Positions 1 to 7,139 of a stretch of DNA of 64,000 bases are shown one piece after another. The stretch comes from an uncultured Prevotellaceae bacterium (GTDB taxonomy: Bacteria; Bacteroidota; Bacteroidia; Bacteroidales; Bacteroidaceae): the NCBI GenBank assembly GCA_900319225.1, contig ONNV01000008.1, positions 1-64,000 on the forward strand. The letters are read 5' to 3'. Both the position numbers and the translations under genes were made by a program. Below the pieces are notes generated by a model. It saw only the letters and a list, made by a program, of their open reading frames with translations. It was not told the DNA's origin and did not search any database. Each line of letters starts with the position of its first letter. Position 1 is the first letter of the stretch.

Positions 1-94
<94 letters not shown>

Positions 95-101
95 GTTTTC
101 C

Positions 102-143
102 GGAGTGCTTCAGATTCTGTAATCTGAGGCATTCCTTTTTTTT
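102..143 (+). terminator. Intrinsic terminator of the rRNA operon
   Basis: The arms 102-116 and 121-135 form a 15-bp stem with a few G-U pairs and a CTGT loop, followed by a run of eight T. Its position directly after 5S fits termination of the rRNA operon. Confidence 0.85.
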
Positions 144-173
144 GTATAGTTTCTGTTGTCATTTCCGTTCCTT

Positions 174-217
174 TCCGGAAAACGGCAGCGACCTACTCGC
201 CCGCTTAAAGCAGTACC
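174..217 (-). repeat. Inverted fragment of the 5S 3' end
   Basis: Bases 174-197 are the perfect 24-base reverse complement of 81-104, the 5S 3' end plus its first flanking bases. Weaker similarity to 5S continues to about 217, with several substitutions and an extra base. A third 11-base piece of the same sequence lies at 266-276 in forward orientation. No complete second 5S gene is present, so this looks like a rearrangement scar or a recruited 3'-end fragment rather than a functional RNA. Confidence 0.75.
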
Positions 218-360
218 AAGATATTCCTTTCTTATCATCCGCGCTAATATTCTGCGTTTTGAGACAGTAGGTCGCTTATTTTAGTTTACTCCGTAAACGC
301 GCTCCATTCCATTCCGCTTGGCGGCCCTCCGGGTCCGCGTTCTCGCTCCAGGCATTCGCT

Positions 361-384
361 CGCCCCAATACGTTTGTACCTGCG
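361..384 (-). repeat. Left arm of a 24-bp inverted repeat around the 545-3764 gene pair
   Basis: The 24 bases at 361-384 are the exact reverse complement of 3765-3788. Looser similarity continues outward: a G/C-rich GGCC-containing stretch, then a short hairpin (GTTTAC/GTAAAC near 283-297 here, GTTCGC/GCGAAC at 3828-3843 on the right), then an A/T tract. The two arms therefore look like copies of one ~100-bp dispersed element in opposite orientation. Confidence 0.75.
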
Positions 385-389
385 TGAAT

Positions 390-492
390 TACCCAGCCAT
401 TGAAATGGCTGGCTACCCATATTATGTGCCTAACGGCACAGGGTAATGCCGTAGGCATTGGATTGGGGTAGCCAGCAGTTTCAACTGCTGGA
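390..492. repeat. REP/BIME-like cluster of palindromes
   Basis: Three short palindromes lie side by side: CCAGCCATT/AATGGCTGG (393-412), CCTAACGGCA/TGCCGTAGG (429-455) and CCAGCAGTT/AACTGCTGG (472-491). The pair GGCTACCC (411-418) and GGGTAGCC (466-473) encloses the middle one. This resembles the REP-type intergenic repeats mobilised by TnpA-REP transposases. No such transposase gene is in the window. The rest of 217-545 holds no supported gene. Confidence 0.6.
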
Positions 493-544
493 TCTTTCCA
501 AATATAAATACGTTTCCAGCTAGCGACTAGCACCTGCGATAATA

Positions 545-1450
545 TCAAAACCTATTATAGGTAATCCACCGGTAAAAAGATTCCCGCCAGGTGCCGCTGG
601 TGTTGCCGGGATCGTCGGGACCGAAGGGGCCGGTACCGTCGTCGTAGAGGTGCATCTCGGCGTTGGCTCCGGCACGTTTCCAGTCAAGGTAGAGGGAGAC
701 CAGACCGGCTGCTACGTTGTGGTGGTCACCTCGGGTGGCGATGAAGAGTTTGGGGGCGTTCTCGGGTACCTCTACGTCAATCAATGATGGGCCGTAGATG
801 GTTGCTATGAAGGCGGGACGGTGCTGGGCATCGGCACGGACGGTTGCTCCTATTCCAACTCCGCCGCCTGCTGAGAAGCCCAGATAGCCTATCTTGTCGG
901 GGTTGATATGCCACTCGGCGGCATGCTCGCGTACTATCTCCATGGCGCGGAGGGCGTCATTGATAGCGTTGTCTATGTTCTTGATGCCGCTCTCGGATGT
1001 ATCGGGGTTGGCATTGGACTTGGTTATCTTGCTGAACTCGGTGACCGATGCGCTGAGCGCCTGTCCGCCGCCACCCATTCGCGGTCCGCCTGGACCTCCG
1101 CCCATTACGCGGGTACGGTATTTGAGGCCGATAGCTGCGATACCGCGCTCGTTGAGCCATCGGGCCATATTGATGACATCAGAACCCCAGGAGTGTGACA
1201 TCAGGCCTCCTCCGCTGCAGAGTATGACTGCGGTGCCTGTGGCTTTATCGGCACTGGGCAGATAGACGGTTATGGAGGGTGTCACTACGCCGGATATGGT
1301 CTGGATGGTGCCGTCAGGGGCACGGTTTATACGCTCGTTGTCCTGGACTCCCTCGCTGCCGGGGGCTACACCGTCATACAGGCGGATCTCCTGCTGTGCA
1401 AATGCGCTGACTGTAAACGCAAGTGCCAGAATGGTAATGGCTTTTTTCAT
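545..1450 (-). CDS. Exported alpha/beta-hydrolase (esterase-like), catalytic His not evident
   Basis: A 301-residue protein with a signal peptide (residues 1-19, ending SAFA-Q) and an alpha/beta-hydrolase fold of the acetyl-xylan-esterase/BD-FAE type. Visible are the oxyanion-region motif CSGGG (78-82), the nucleophile elbow GFSAG (Ser about 193) and a candidate acid Asp in TRGDHH (about 242). In relatives the catalytic His sits in a GGHGFG motif near the C terminus; here the matching stretch reads GTGPFG (about 272-277), so the His appears lost or moved. The start at 1450 was chosen because a -7 box (1472-1479) covers the longer version. It is divergent from the EF-hand membrane protein and probably acts in the periplasm on a carbohydrate ester, though activity is uncertain. 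Confidence 0.8.
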   Translation of the reverse strand: MKKAITILALAFTVSAFAQQEIRLYDGVAPGSEGVQDNERINRAPDGTIQTISGVVTPSITVYLPSADKATGTAVILCSGGGLMSHSWGSDVINMARWLNERGIAAIGLKYRTRVMGGGPGGPRMGGGGQALSASVTEFSKITKSNANPDTSESGIKNIDNAINDALRAMEIVREHAAEWHINPDKIGYLGFSAGGGVGIGATVRADAQHRPAFIATIYGPSLIDVEVPENAPKLFIATRGDHHNVAAGLVSLYLDWKRAGANAEMHLYDDGTGPFGPDDPGNTSGTWRESFYRWITYNRF

Positions 1451-1471
1451 TATTGACAAATTTTTATGATT

Positions 1472-1479
1472 CAAAGGTA
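1472..1479 (-). promoter_or_regulatory. -7 box for the esterase-like gene
   Basis: TACCTTTG on the minus strand matches the Bacteroidota TAnnTTTG box and lies 21 bases upstream of the chosen ATG (1450). Confidence 0.6.
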
Positions 1480-1492
1480 TAATCTTTTTGTT

Positions 1493-1500
1493 TATATTTG
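1493..1500 (+). promoter_or_regulatory. -7 box for the EF-hand membrane protein
   Basis: TATATTTG matches TAnnTTTG and lies 35 bases upstream of the ATG at 1536. Together with the box at 1472-1479 it makes a compact divergent promoter region. Confidence 0.6.
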
Positions 1501-1535
1501 AGCCACGATAATAGAATGGACTAAATATATTGCTT

Positions 1536-3764
1536 ATGGGTAATTATGATTGGAAGTTTTCCACGATAGGTGGAAAGAACCGGGTGAACATAAAGAGCGG
1601 TGAGGATATCCGTCATCTGGGCGAACTGGACCAGAAACTGTGGACTGTCCTGAGTTCTCCTGTGGTAGGTCTGGAGTTTGATGCCAAGACCCTTAAGATG
1701 CTTGACTATAACAATGACGGACGCATCCATGTGAATGAGGTTGTAAAGGCTGCGGAGTGGATCACTTCCATCATTAAGGATCCCGATATGCTGCTCAAGA
1801 AAGAGGATACGCTGCCCCTTTCAGCTTTCAATACCGATAATCCCGATGGCGCCAGACTGCTGGCATCGGCCAAGCATATACTCAAGAACCTGGGACTGAA
1901 CAAGGACAGCATCTCTGTTGCTGATGCAGATGACAGCGTAGCGATCTTTGCCAAGACAGCCCTGAACGGCGACGGTATCATAACCGAACAGTCAACCAAG
2001 GATGATGAACTTAAGAAAACCATCGCTGCGGCCATTGCGACCGTAGGCGGTAAGACTGACCGTTGCGGATTGCAGGGTGTTGACGCAGAGCTGTTGGAGC
2101 AGTTCTACGGTGCGCTTGCCGCATACTCGGCCTGGAAGAAGGCTGCTGTTGACAACAAGGATTCAATCATGCCGTTCGGTGATGATACTGCGGCTGTGTA
2201 TGACCTGGTTCAGAGCATCAAGGCTAAGGTGGCCGATTACTTTATGCGTTGCAAGCTGGCTACATTCCATGCCGGCAGCACCAATGCCCTGGATGTATCG
2301 GTGAGCCGTATCGAGACCATAAGCGACAAGGACCTCTCTGCATGTGCCGATGAGATATCAAGCTATCCGCTGGCTCGTGTATCGGACAGCAAGATGCTCC
2401 CGCTGGACGGCCGTATCAATCCGGTTTGGCAGGCTACATTCGATAAGCTTGTAAAGCTGGCGCTGGAGAAAGAGTTTGCCGGTGCGTCGGAGATATCGGA
2501 GGAGCAGTGGAATGCATTCATGGCAAAGCTGTCACCATATGAGGCATGGCTTGGACAGAAGGCCGGGGCCGAGGTGGAGAGCCTGGGCATTGACCAGGTG
2601 GATGCCATACTCAAGGCAGACCGTAAGGCTGACCTGCTTAAGATCATTGATGACGACAAGGCCTTGGAGTCAGAGTCACTCTCAATAGATGAGGTAAGCA
2701 AACTGCTGCACCTGTACCGCGACCTCTATACGTTTCTGTGCAATTTTGTCTCATTCCGTGACTTCTATGATCCGGCCGGCAAGGCTATATTCCAGGCCGG
2801 TCAGCTCTATATCGATGAGCGCTGTTGCGAGCTCTGTCTCAAGGTGCCCGATATGGGACCTCATGCCACTGCTACGTCTCTGAGCGGCATGTACATACTT
2901 TACTGCAACTGCGTGAACAAGATTAACGGTGACAAGATGATCATAGCAGCCGTGATGACCGATGGTGACGTATCAGACCTGCGTGAAGGCAAGAACGGCC
3001 TGTTCTATGACCGTGCAGGCGTGGAGTGGGATGCTACCGTATTCAAGATTGTAGAGAATCCTATAAGTATACGTCAGGCATTCTGGGCTCCTTACCGCAA
3101 GATAGGTCGATACATTGAGACTACCATAGAGAAGAAGGCTGCCGAGAAGGACAGCAAGGTAATGGCCGATATGACAGCAAAGGTTGACGGGGCGGCATCC
3201 GGTAATGCCGATGACAAGAAGAAACCGTTTGATATAGCTACCTTTGCCGGTATCTTTGCTGCGATTGGTCTGGCTCTGGGTACACTGCTTGACGCGCTGA
3301 CAAAGATGTCGGATTCGGCATCCCAGTGGAGTCTGTGGAAATGGATCCTGGTCATTGCCGCTATCATGGTTGTGATTTCCGGTCCGTCAATGCTTCTGGC
3401 TTGGCTCAAGATCCGCAAGCGTAACCTATCACCGCTGCTCAATGCCAACGGATGGGCGATCAACGCATCGGTCAAGGTGAATATCACGTTCGGCGCTACC
3501 CTTACTGAGGTTGGCCGCAGTCCGCTCAAGGCAGAGCCCGATCCGTTTGCCGACAAGACTCCGTGGTGGAAGAAACTCCTCTACTGGCTCATTGGCCTAG
3601 GCCTGGTATTCTGGATCTGCTACTCCAACAACTGGATCTACAGCTGGACCAACCAGAACCCCACCTGGCACTACGAAAAAGAAAAGAAACAAGCTCCCGC
3701 ACCCGCCCCCGCTGAGAACGCTCAGTCCATGCTAATCCTCACAAACGACTCCTTTACAGTCTAA
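1536..3764 (+). CDS. EF-hand-like protein with C-terminal membrane segments, function unknown
   Basis: A 742-residue protein. The longest frame begins with TTG at 1530; the ATG two codons later (1536) is preferred. Near the N terminus is a good EF-hand loop, DYNNDGRIHVNE (about residues 57-68); a second, weaker loop (NGDGIITE) occurs near residue 150. The large middle region is mostly helical and acidic and was not recognised. Three hydrophobic segments follow near residues 568-590, 610-635 and 690-710, so the bulk probably faces one side of the inner membrane. The C-terminal ~30 residues are rich in Pro, Ala, Lys and Glu. Calcium binding is inferred from the loop only. It is monocistronic, between the divergent esterase-like gene and a repeat. 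Confidence 0.75.
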   Translation: MGNYDWKFSTIGGKNRVNIKSGEDIRHLGELDQKLWTVLSSPVVGLEFDAKTLKMLDYNNDGRIHVNEVVKAAEWITSIIKDPDMLLKKEDTLPLSAFNTDNPDGARLLASAKHILKNLGLNKDSISVADADDSVAIFAKTALNGDGIITEQSTKDDELKKTIAAAIATVGGKTDRCGLQGVDAELLEQFYGALAAYSAWKKAAVDNKDSIMPFGDDTAAVYDLVQSIKAKVADYFMRCKLATFHAGSTNALDVSVSRIETISDKDLSACADEISSYPLARVSDSKMLPLDGRINPVWQATFDKLVKLALEKEFAGASEISEEQWNAFMAKLSPYEAWLGQKAGAEVESLGIDQVDAILKADRKADLLKIIDDDKALESESLSIDEVSKLLHLYRDLYTFLCNFVSFRDFYDPAGKAIFQAGQLYIDERCCELCLKVPDMGPHATATSLSGMYILYCNCVNKINGDKMIIAAVMTDGDVSDLREGKNGLFYDRAGVEWDATVFKIVENPISIRQAFWAPYRKIGRYIETTIEKKAAEKDSKVMADMTAKVDGAASGNADDKKKPFDIATFAGIFAAIGLALGTLLDALTKMSDSASQWSLWKWILVIAAIMVVISGPSMLLAWLKIRKRNLSPLLNANGWAINASVKVNITFGATLTEVGRSPLKAEPDPFADKTPWWKKLLYWLIGLGLVFWICYSNNWIYSWTNQNPTWHYEKEKKQAPAPAPAENAQSMLILTNDSFTV

Positions 3765-3843
3765 CGCAGGTACAAACGTATTGGGGCGAAGCGAGTATGC
3801 GAGCGAGAGCGGCCGGGTAGGCCGCCCGTTCGCGTTAGCGAAC
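3765..3843 (+). repeat. Right arm of the inverted dispersed element
   Basis: Bases 3765-3788 are the perfect partner of 361-384, starting two bases after the stop of the upstream gene. A G/C-rich stretch and a GTTCGC/GCGAAC hairpin (3828-3843) follow. A second hairpin (3857-3875, GGGGGAGC/GCTCCCCC) lies just beyond. The region 3765-3932 has no gene. Confidence 0.7.
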
Positions 3844-3875
3844 TAAAAAAAGGTAAGGGGGAGCTTTGCTCCCCC

Positions 3876-3952
3876 GTCCGAATCCTTCCTCCGAAACAAA
3901 AAAGAGGCCCCAAACGGGACCTCTTATTTTGTTGCGGAGGAAGGATTCGAAC
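3876..3952. repeat. Inverted copy of the tRNA 3' end facing the tRNA
   Basis: Bases 3876-3907 repeat, with a few mismatches, the last ~20 bases of the tRNA plus its trailer in opposite orientation to 3920-3952. The T-arm and acceptor 3' strand are included. The two arms of about 32 bases could form one long hairpin. The arrangement mirrors the inverted 5S tail at 174-217. Confidence 0.7.
3896..3925 (-). terminator. Intrinsic terminator of the initiator tRNA
   Basis: On the minus strand the tRNA is followed by AGAGGTCCC/GGGGCCTCT with a short GTTT loop and then six T. This is a standard intrinsic terminator immediately after the tRNA. Confidence 0.75.
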
Positions 3953-4003
3953 CCCCGACCTTTAGGTTATGAGCCTAACGAGCTACCTCTGCTCCACTCC
4001 GCG
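3933..4003 (-). tRNA. tRNA-fMet (CAT), initiator type
   Basis: A cloverleaf can be drawn: acceptor CGCGGAG/CTCCGCA, D-stem GAGC/GCTC, anticodon arm TTAGG-CTCATAA-CCTAA with anticodon CAT, T-arm with TTCGAAT. Bases 1 and 72 are C and A, the unpaired combination of bacterial initiators, and the D-stem has the initiator-type A11-U24 pair. Two unusual points: the D-loop is short (7 bases), and the anticodon stem has A29-U41 followed by two G-C pairs rather than the usual three. CCA is not encoded. A full promoter lies upstream. Confidence 0.9.
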
Positions 4004-4021
4004 ATTTCTGTTTTGCGAGTG

Positions 4022-4053
4022 CAAAGGTAGCTCTTTTGTGCAATATAGACAAA
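4022..4053 (-). promoter_or_regulatory. Promoter of the initiator tRNA
   Basis: On the minus strand TTTG (4050-4053) and TACCTTTG (4022-4029) are separated by 20 bases, matching the Bacteroidota -33/-7 promoter. The tRNA begins 18 bases downstream of the -7 box. Confidence 0.7.
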
Positions 4054-4091
4054 TCTTTTGCACTTATTCTTTTATACTTTCACAAATTTCG

Positions 4092-4099
4092 TACTTTTG
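4092..4099 (+). promoter_or_regulatory. -7 box of the tetR-fabG-rlu operon
   Basis: TACTTTTG lies 17 bases upstream of the TetR ATG at 4117. It decides the start, because the longer frame (from 4036) would begin upstream of the promoter. Confidence 0.65.
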
Positions 4100-4116
4100 T
4101 AACCCTAACAGATCTT

Positions 4117-4731
4117 ATGGAGAATCCAAAAACAAGAAACCAGTTTATAGAGGCCGCCAAGAACCTCTTTGTAAGGAAGGGTTATGACGAGACCACTATG
4201 ATAGATATAGCCGAGGAGGCTAAGTTGAGCCGCAGGACACTGTATGCCTATTTTGAAAGTAAGGTTGAGGTGTTCCAGGCTGTGATAAACAGTGAGGTTG
4301 AGAAGGTTCTTGCCCAGTTGAGTGAGATTGCCAATGATAACCTTCCTGCCCAACAGAAGATAGTGGAATTCATATTCGGCTATTTCCGTTTCATCAAGGA
4401 GATGGTAGACCGTAACGGTACGCTTAAATCGGGATTCTTCCGTAACAGCTGGGGCTTGGAGCATTTCCGTAAGGGATTTGACTTTAAGCAGAAACAGATG
4501 CTTCAGACCATCATCACTGAGGGCAAGACATCGGGAGCATTCAATGTGGTAAGCGTAAGACGTACCGCAGAGATCATGCACAACTGCATGCGCGGTTTTG
4601 AGGCTCCTTACATCAGGGGCAAGCTTTGGCAAGGAAATACCAGGGAGGAGATACGCTTTGAGGCACGCCGTCTCATTTACGGTGCCTTGGGCTATAATCC
4701 TGATTCTAATAACGTTAAACTTAACAATTAA
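4117..4731 (+). CDS. TetR/AcrR-family transcriptional regulator
   Basis: A 204-residue protein. The N terminus is a typical TetR DNA-binding domain: helix 1 (TRNQFIEAAKNLFVRKGY), then TTMIDIAEEAKLSRRTLYAYF as the helix-turn-helix (about 26-47). The rest is the helical ligand-binding domain, not assignable to a ligand. Its stop codon abuts the fabG ATG with no gap, so it is co-transcribed with fabG and the pseudouridine synthase and may regulate its own operon. A lipid-related ligand is an inference from the fabG neighbour only. Confidence 0.88.
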   Translation: MENPKTRNQFIEAAKNLFVRKGYDETTMIDIAEEAKLSRRTLYAYFESKVEVFQAVINSEVEKVLAQLSEIANDNLPAQQKIVEFIFGYFRFIKEMVDRNGTLKSGFFRNSWGLEHFRKGFDFKQKQMLQTIITEGKTSGAFNVVSVRRTAEIMHNCMRGFEAPYIRGKLWQGNTREEIRFEARRLIYGALGYNPDSNNVKLNN

Positions 4732-5481
4732 ATGGGAAAACTGACAGGAAAGACGGTGCTCATTACCGGAGCAACCCGTGGAATAGGTCTTGCTATGGCC
4801 CAGCTTTTTGCAGCTGAGGGTGCAGACCTGGCATTCGTTTATATCAACAGCGTAGAGAAGGCACAGGCTATGGAGAAAGAGCTGAGTGCCAACGGCATAA
4901 AGGCAAAAGGTTATCGTGTGGATGTAGCCAGCTATGAGGGTGCAGCACAGATGGTCGATGAGGTGGTAAAGGAGTTCGGTCACATTGATATCCTTGTTAA
5001 CAATGCCGGAATCACCCGTGACGGCCTGATGATGCGTATGAATGAGCAGCAGTGGGATGAGGTTATAGGTACCAACCTTAAATCGGCCTTCAACTTCATC
5101 AAGGCCTGCACCCCGCAGATGATGCGTCAGCGCAGCGGTAACATACTTTGCGTATCATCAGTGGTAGGTCTGCACGGAAATGCAGGCCAGACAAACTACT
5201 CGGCATCAAAGGCCGGTCTGATTGGACTTACCAAGTCTGTTGCCAAGGAGATGGCTTCACGCGGCATACGTGCCAATGTGATTGCCCCGGGCTTTGTGCT
5301 CACTGAGATGACCACCGGCAAAATTCCTGAGGAGAAACTGGCCGAATGGTGCAAATCAATTCCTCTGCAGCGTGGCGCTCAGCCCCAGGAGATTGCCAAG
5401 GCAGCCCTGTTCCTTGTGTCCGATGACAGCTCATACGTGACCGGTCAGGTTCTGCAGGTGGATGGCGGAATGAGTATGTGA
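4732..5481 (+). CDS. fabG: 3-oxoacyl-[acyl-carrier-protein] reductase (SDR family)
   Basis: A 249-residue short-chain dehydrogenase of standard FabG length. The NADP(H)-binding TGATRGIG motif is at 12-19, NNAG near 90, the catalytic Ser in SSVVG near 140, and YSASKAG with Tyr/Lys near 153/157. FabG reduces 3-oxoacyl-ACP to 3-hydroxyacyl-ACP in fatty-acid elongation. The C-terminal GGMSM ending is typical. It sits between a TetR regulator (0-bp gap) and a pseudouridine synthase (1-bp overlap). A non-essential SDR paralogue cannot be excluded, but the motif set is that of FabG. Confidence 0.93.
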   Translation: MGKLTGKTVLITGATRGIGLAMAQLFAAEGADLAFVYINSVEKAQAMEKELSANGIKAKGYRVDVASYEGAAQMVDEVVKEFGHIDILVNNAGITRDGLMMRMNEQQWDEVIGTNLKSAFNFIKACTPQMMRQRSGNILCVSSVVGLHGNAGQTNYSASKAGLIGLTKSVAKEMASRGIRANVIAPGFVLTEMTTGKIPEEKLAEWCKSIPLQRGAQPQEIAKAALFLVSDDSSYVTGQVLQVDGGMSM

Positions 5482-6164
5482 TGACACCGCTTTACGAGGA
5501 TAATCATATTATAATCGTCTCTAAACTATCGGGTGAGATAGTGCAGGGTGACAAGACCGGCGATGTTCCGTTGTCGGATACCGTTGCCCTGTATCTCAAG
5601 GAGAAGTATGCTAAACCCGGTAATGTGTTCGTTGGTGTGCCGCACCGCCTGGACCGTCCTGTGAGCGGAGTGGTGGTGCTGGCCAAGACGAGCAAGGCGC
5701 TGTCACGCCTTAATGAGATGTTCCGTACGGGAGGCGTTGACAAACGCTATCTGGCTATCGTGAAAAACCGTCCCAAGGAGCCGGAGGGTCAGCTTGTGAA
5801 CTGGCTTGTACGTAATGAGAAACAGAACCGTTCATTCGCTTATGACCATGAGGTTCCAAACAGCAAACAGGCTATACTGAACTATAAGCTGGTGGCAAGT
5901 TCCGTGAACTATCACCTTCTGGAGGTGGAGCTTATGACCGGACGTCACCATCAGATACGCTGCCAGCTGGCCAAGATGGGTTGTCCCATAAAGGGTGACC
6001 TCAAGTACGGGGCTGAGCGCTCCAATCCTGACGGCAGCATATCACTGCATGCATACCGCGTACAGTTTGAGCATCCGGTGTCACATCAGATGATAGATGT
6101 CAAGGCTCCTCTGCCCGATGATGCGCTGTGGCAGAGTTTCAGGAGTCAGGTAGATAATCTTTGA
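5481..6164 (+). CDS. RluA-family RNA pseudouridine synthase
   Basis: A 227-residue protein. The ATG at 5481 uses the last base of the fabG stop. The catalytic motif HRLDRPVSG (about 55-63, Asp58) and the later RHHQIRCQL motif identify the RluA family, which isomerises uridine to pseudouridine in rRNA or tRNA. It lacks an N-terminal S4 domain, so it is a short single-domain member like RluA/TruC. The exact target site cannot be read from sequence. It ends one base before the convergent PPIase gene. Confidence 0.9.
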   Translation: MTPLYEDNHIIIVSKLSGEIVQGDKTGDVPLSDTVALYLKEKYAKPGNVFVGVPHRLDRPVSGVVVLAKTSKALSRLNEMFRTGGVDKRYLAIVKNRPKEPEGQLVNWLVRNEKQNRSFAYDHEVPNSKQAILNYKLVASSVNYHLLEVELMTGRHHQIRCQLAKMGCPIKGDLKYGAERSNPDGSISLHAYRVQFEHPVSHQMIDVKAPLPDDALWQSFRSQVDNL

Positions 6165-6165
6165 T

Positions 6166-7044
6166 TTACTTTGCGGCAGGGGCCTCATCCTCCAGGACAT
6201 AGGCCCTGATAATCTTAACGTCAGGATCGGGACGACCGTTCTTGCGTATGGCGGGGAGCTGTGAGATGGCCTCAACTACATCCATACCTTCAATTACCTC
6301 ACCGAATACGGTATACATGCCGTCCAGGTTAGGTGCACCGCCTACCTCTCCATACTCCTTTATCTGCTGTTTTGAGTATGAGAATGTCCTGCGGGTCTTC
6401 ATTATACCGTCGGTCTGCTTGTTGAGCTGGTCATTCAGCTTGCTTATCTTCTTGTTCTCACCGTATTTTTTCCACTCACGCAGCTCCTTGGCGTGCAGCT
6501 GGGTGAGAGAATCCTTCACCACCTGACGGTAACGCTTGTTGATCTTGCTCTCCTGTGTAGGAAGGGTGTTGGTCTTGACCTTGCTGCCGGTGATTATGTA
6601 GAACTGCTGGCTGGTGGAGAACTTGAACTGGACGGTACTGGCCTGTCCTACCGCACCGCGTTTGTGGTAGAAACGCCAGGGGTCAACCTCAGATGCAATG
6701 GTATCGTCCTCAATGTCTATACCTATCTCCTTGTCGGGTTTGGCGTTCTTGGAGTTAATGTCACCGCACTGTATCTTGTATCCCTTCTTGATTCCGAAAA
6801 ACAGCTGGTTGTCATAGACACCCTTGCGGGCCAGACGTACCATGTTATGGCGGTGGAGCGGGGTCTCGCGGTAGAGCTTGATCGTAAAGTTTCCCTGGGT
6901 GGTCTCAAAACGTACGTACTGGTCGGCATCCAGGATAATGGTATCGGCATCAACCTCCTCAACTACGGCGGGCTGGCTGTTATTGCAGTTCGTGGCAAAA
7001 AGAAGCGCCAGAACCAGCGGAATTCCTATGATATACTTTTTCAT
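6166..7044 (-). CDS. Lipoprotein peptidyl-prolyl isomerase (cyclophilin type)
   Basis: A 292-residue protein with a lipobox ending at Cys20 (LLFATNC), so it is probably lipid-anchored and extracytoplasmic. The cyclophilin fold is split: FETTQGNFTIKLYRETPLHRHN opens the domain and GMYTVFGEVIEGMDVVEAI closes it. Between them is a ~60-residue Lys/Glu/Gln-rich insert (about 150-215), which is common in Bacteroidota exported PPIases. The likely role is folding of periplasmic or outer-membrane proteins. A near-consensus -7 box (TATATTCG, 7063-7070, minus strand) precedes it. It converges on the pseudouridine synthase with 1 bp between stops. Confidence 0.88.
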   Translation of the reverse strand: MKKYIIGIPLVLALLFATNCNNSQPAVVEEVDADTIILDADQYVRFETTQGNFTIKLYRETPLHRHNMVRLARKGVYDNQLFFGIKKGYKIQCGDINSKNAKPDKEIGIDIEDDTIASEVDPWRFYHKRGAVGQASTVQFKFSTSQQFYIITGSKVKTNTLPTQESKINKRYRQVVKDSLTQLHAKELREWKKYGENKKISKLNDQLNKQTDGIMKTRRTFSYSKQQIKEYGEVGGAPNLDGMYTVFGEVIEGMDVVEAISQLPAIRKNGRPDPDVKIIRAYVLEDEAPAAK

Positions 7045-7095
7045 AACCTTGTTATTTGAATGCGAATATAGACAATTTTCATGGGAAAAATAGTG

Positions 7096-7103
7096 TAACT
7101 TTG
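7096..7103 (+). promoter_or_regulatory. -7 box for the nucleotidyltransferase gene
   Basis: TAACTTTG matches TAnnTTTG and sits 36 bases before the ATG at 7140. It excludes the longer start at 7056. Confidence 0.6.
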
Positions 7104-7139
7104 CAGTCTATCGTAAGACAGTATTTAAATACAGAAAAT

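Noticed and set aside
276-548. 90-residue open frame on the minus strand in the repeat region
   Set aside because: It runs through palindromic repeat DNA, has no recognisable domain and no promoter; treated as chance.
894-1265. Long plus-strand frames opposite the esterase-like gene
   Set aside because: They are shadows of a gene with clear signal peptide and GxSxG motif; compositions are Ser/Pro/Ala-rich with no domain.
3876-3952. tRNA 3'-end duplication as the attachment site of an integrative element
   Set aside because: The copy is inverted, not direct, and there is no integrase in the window.
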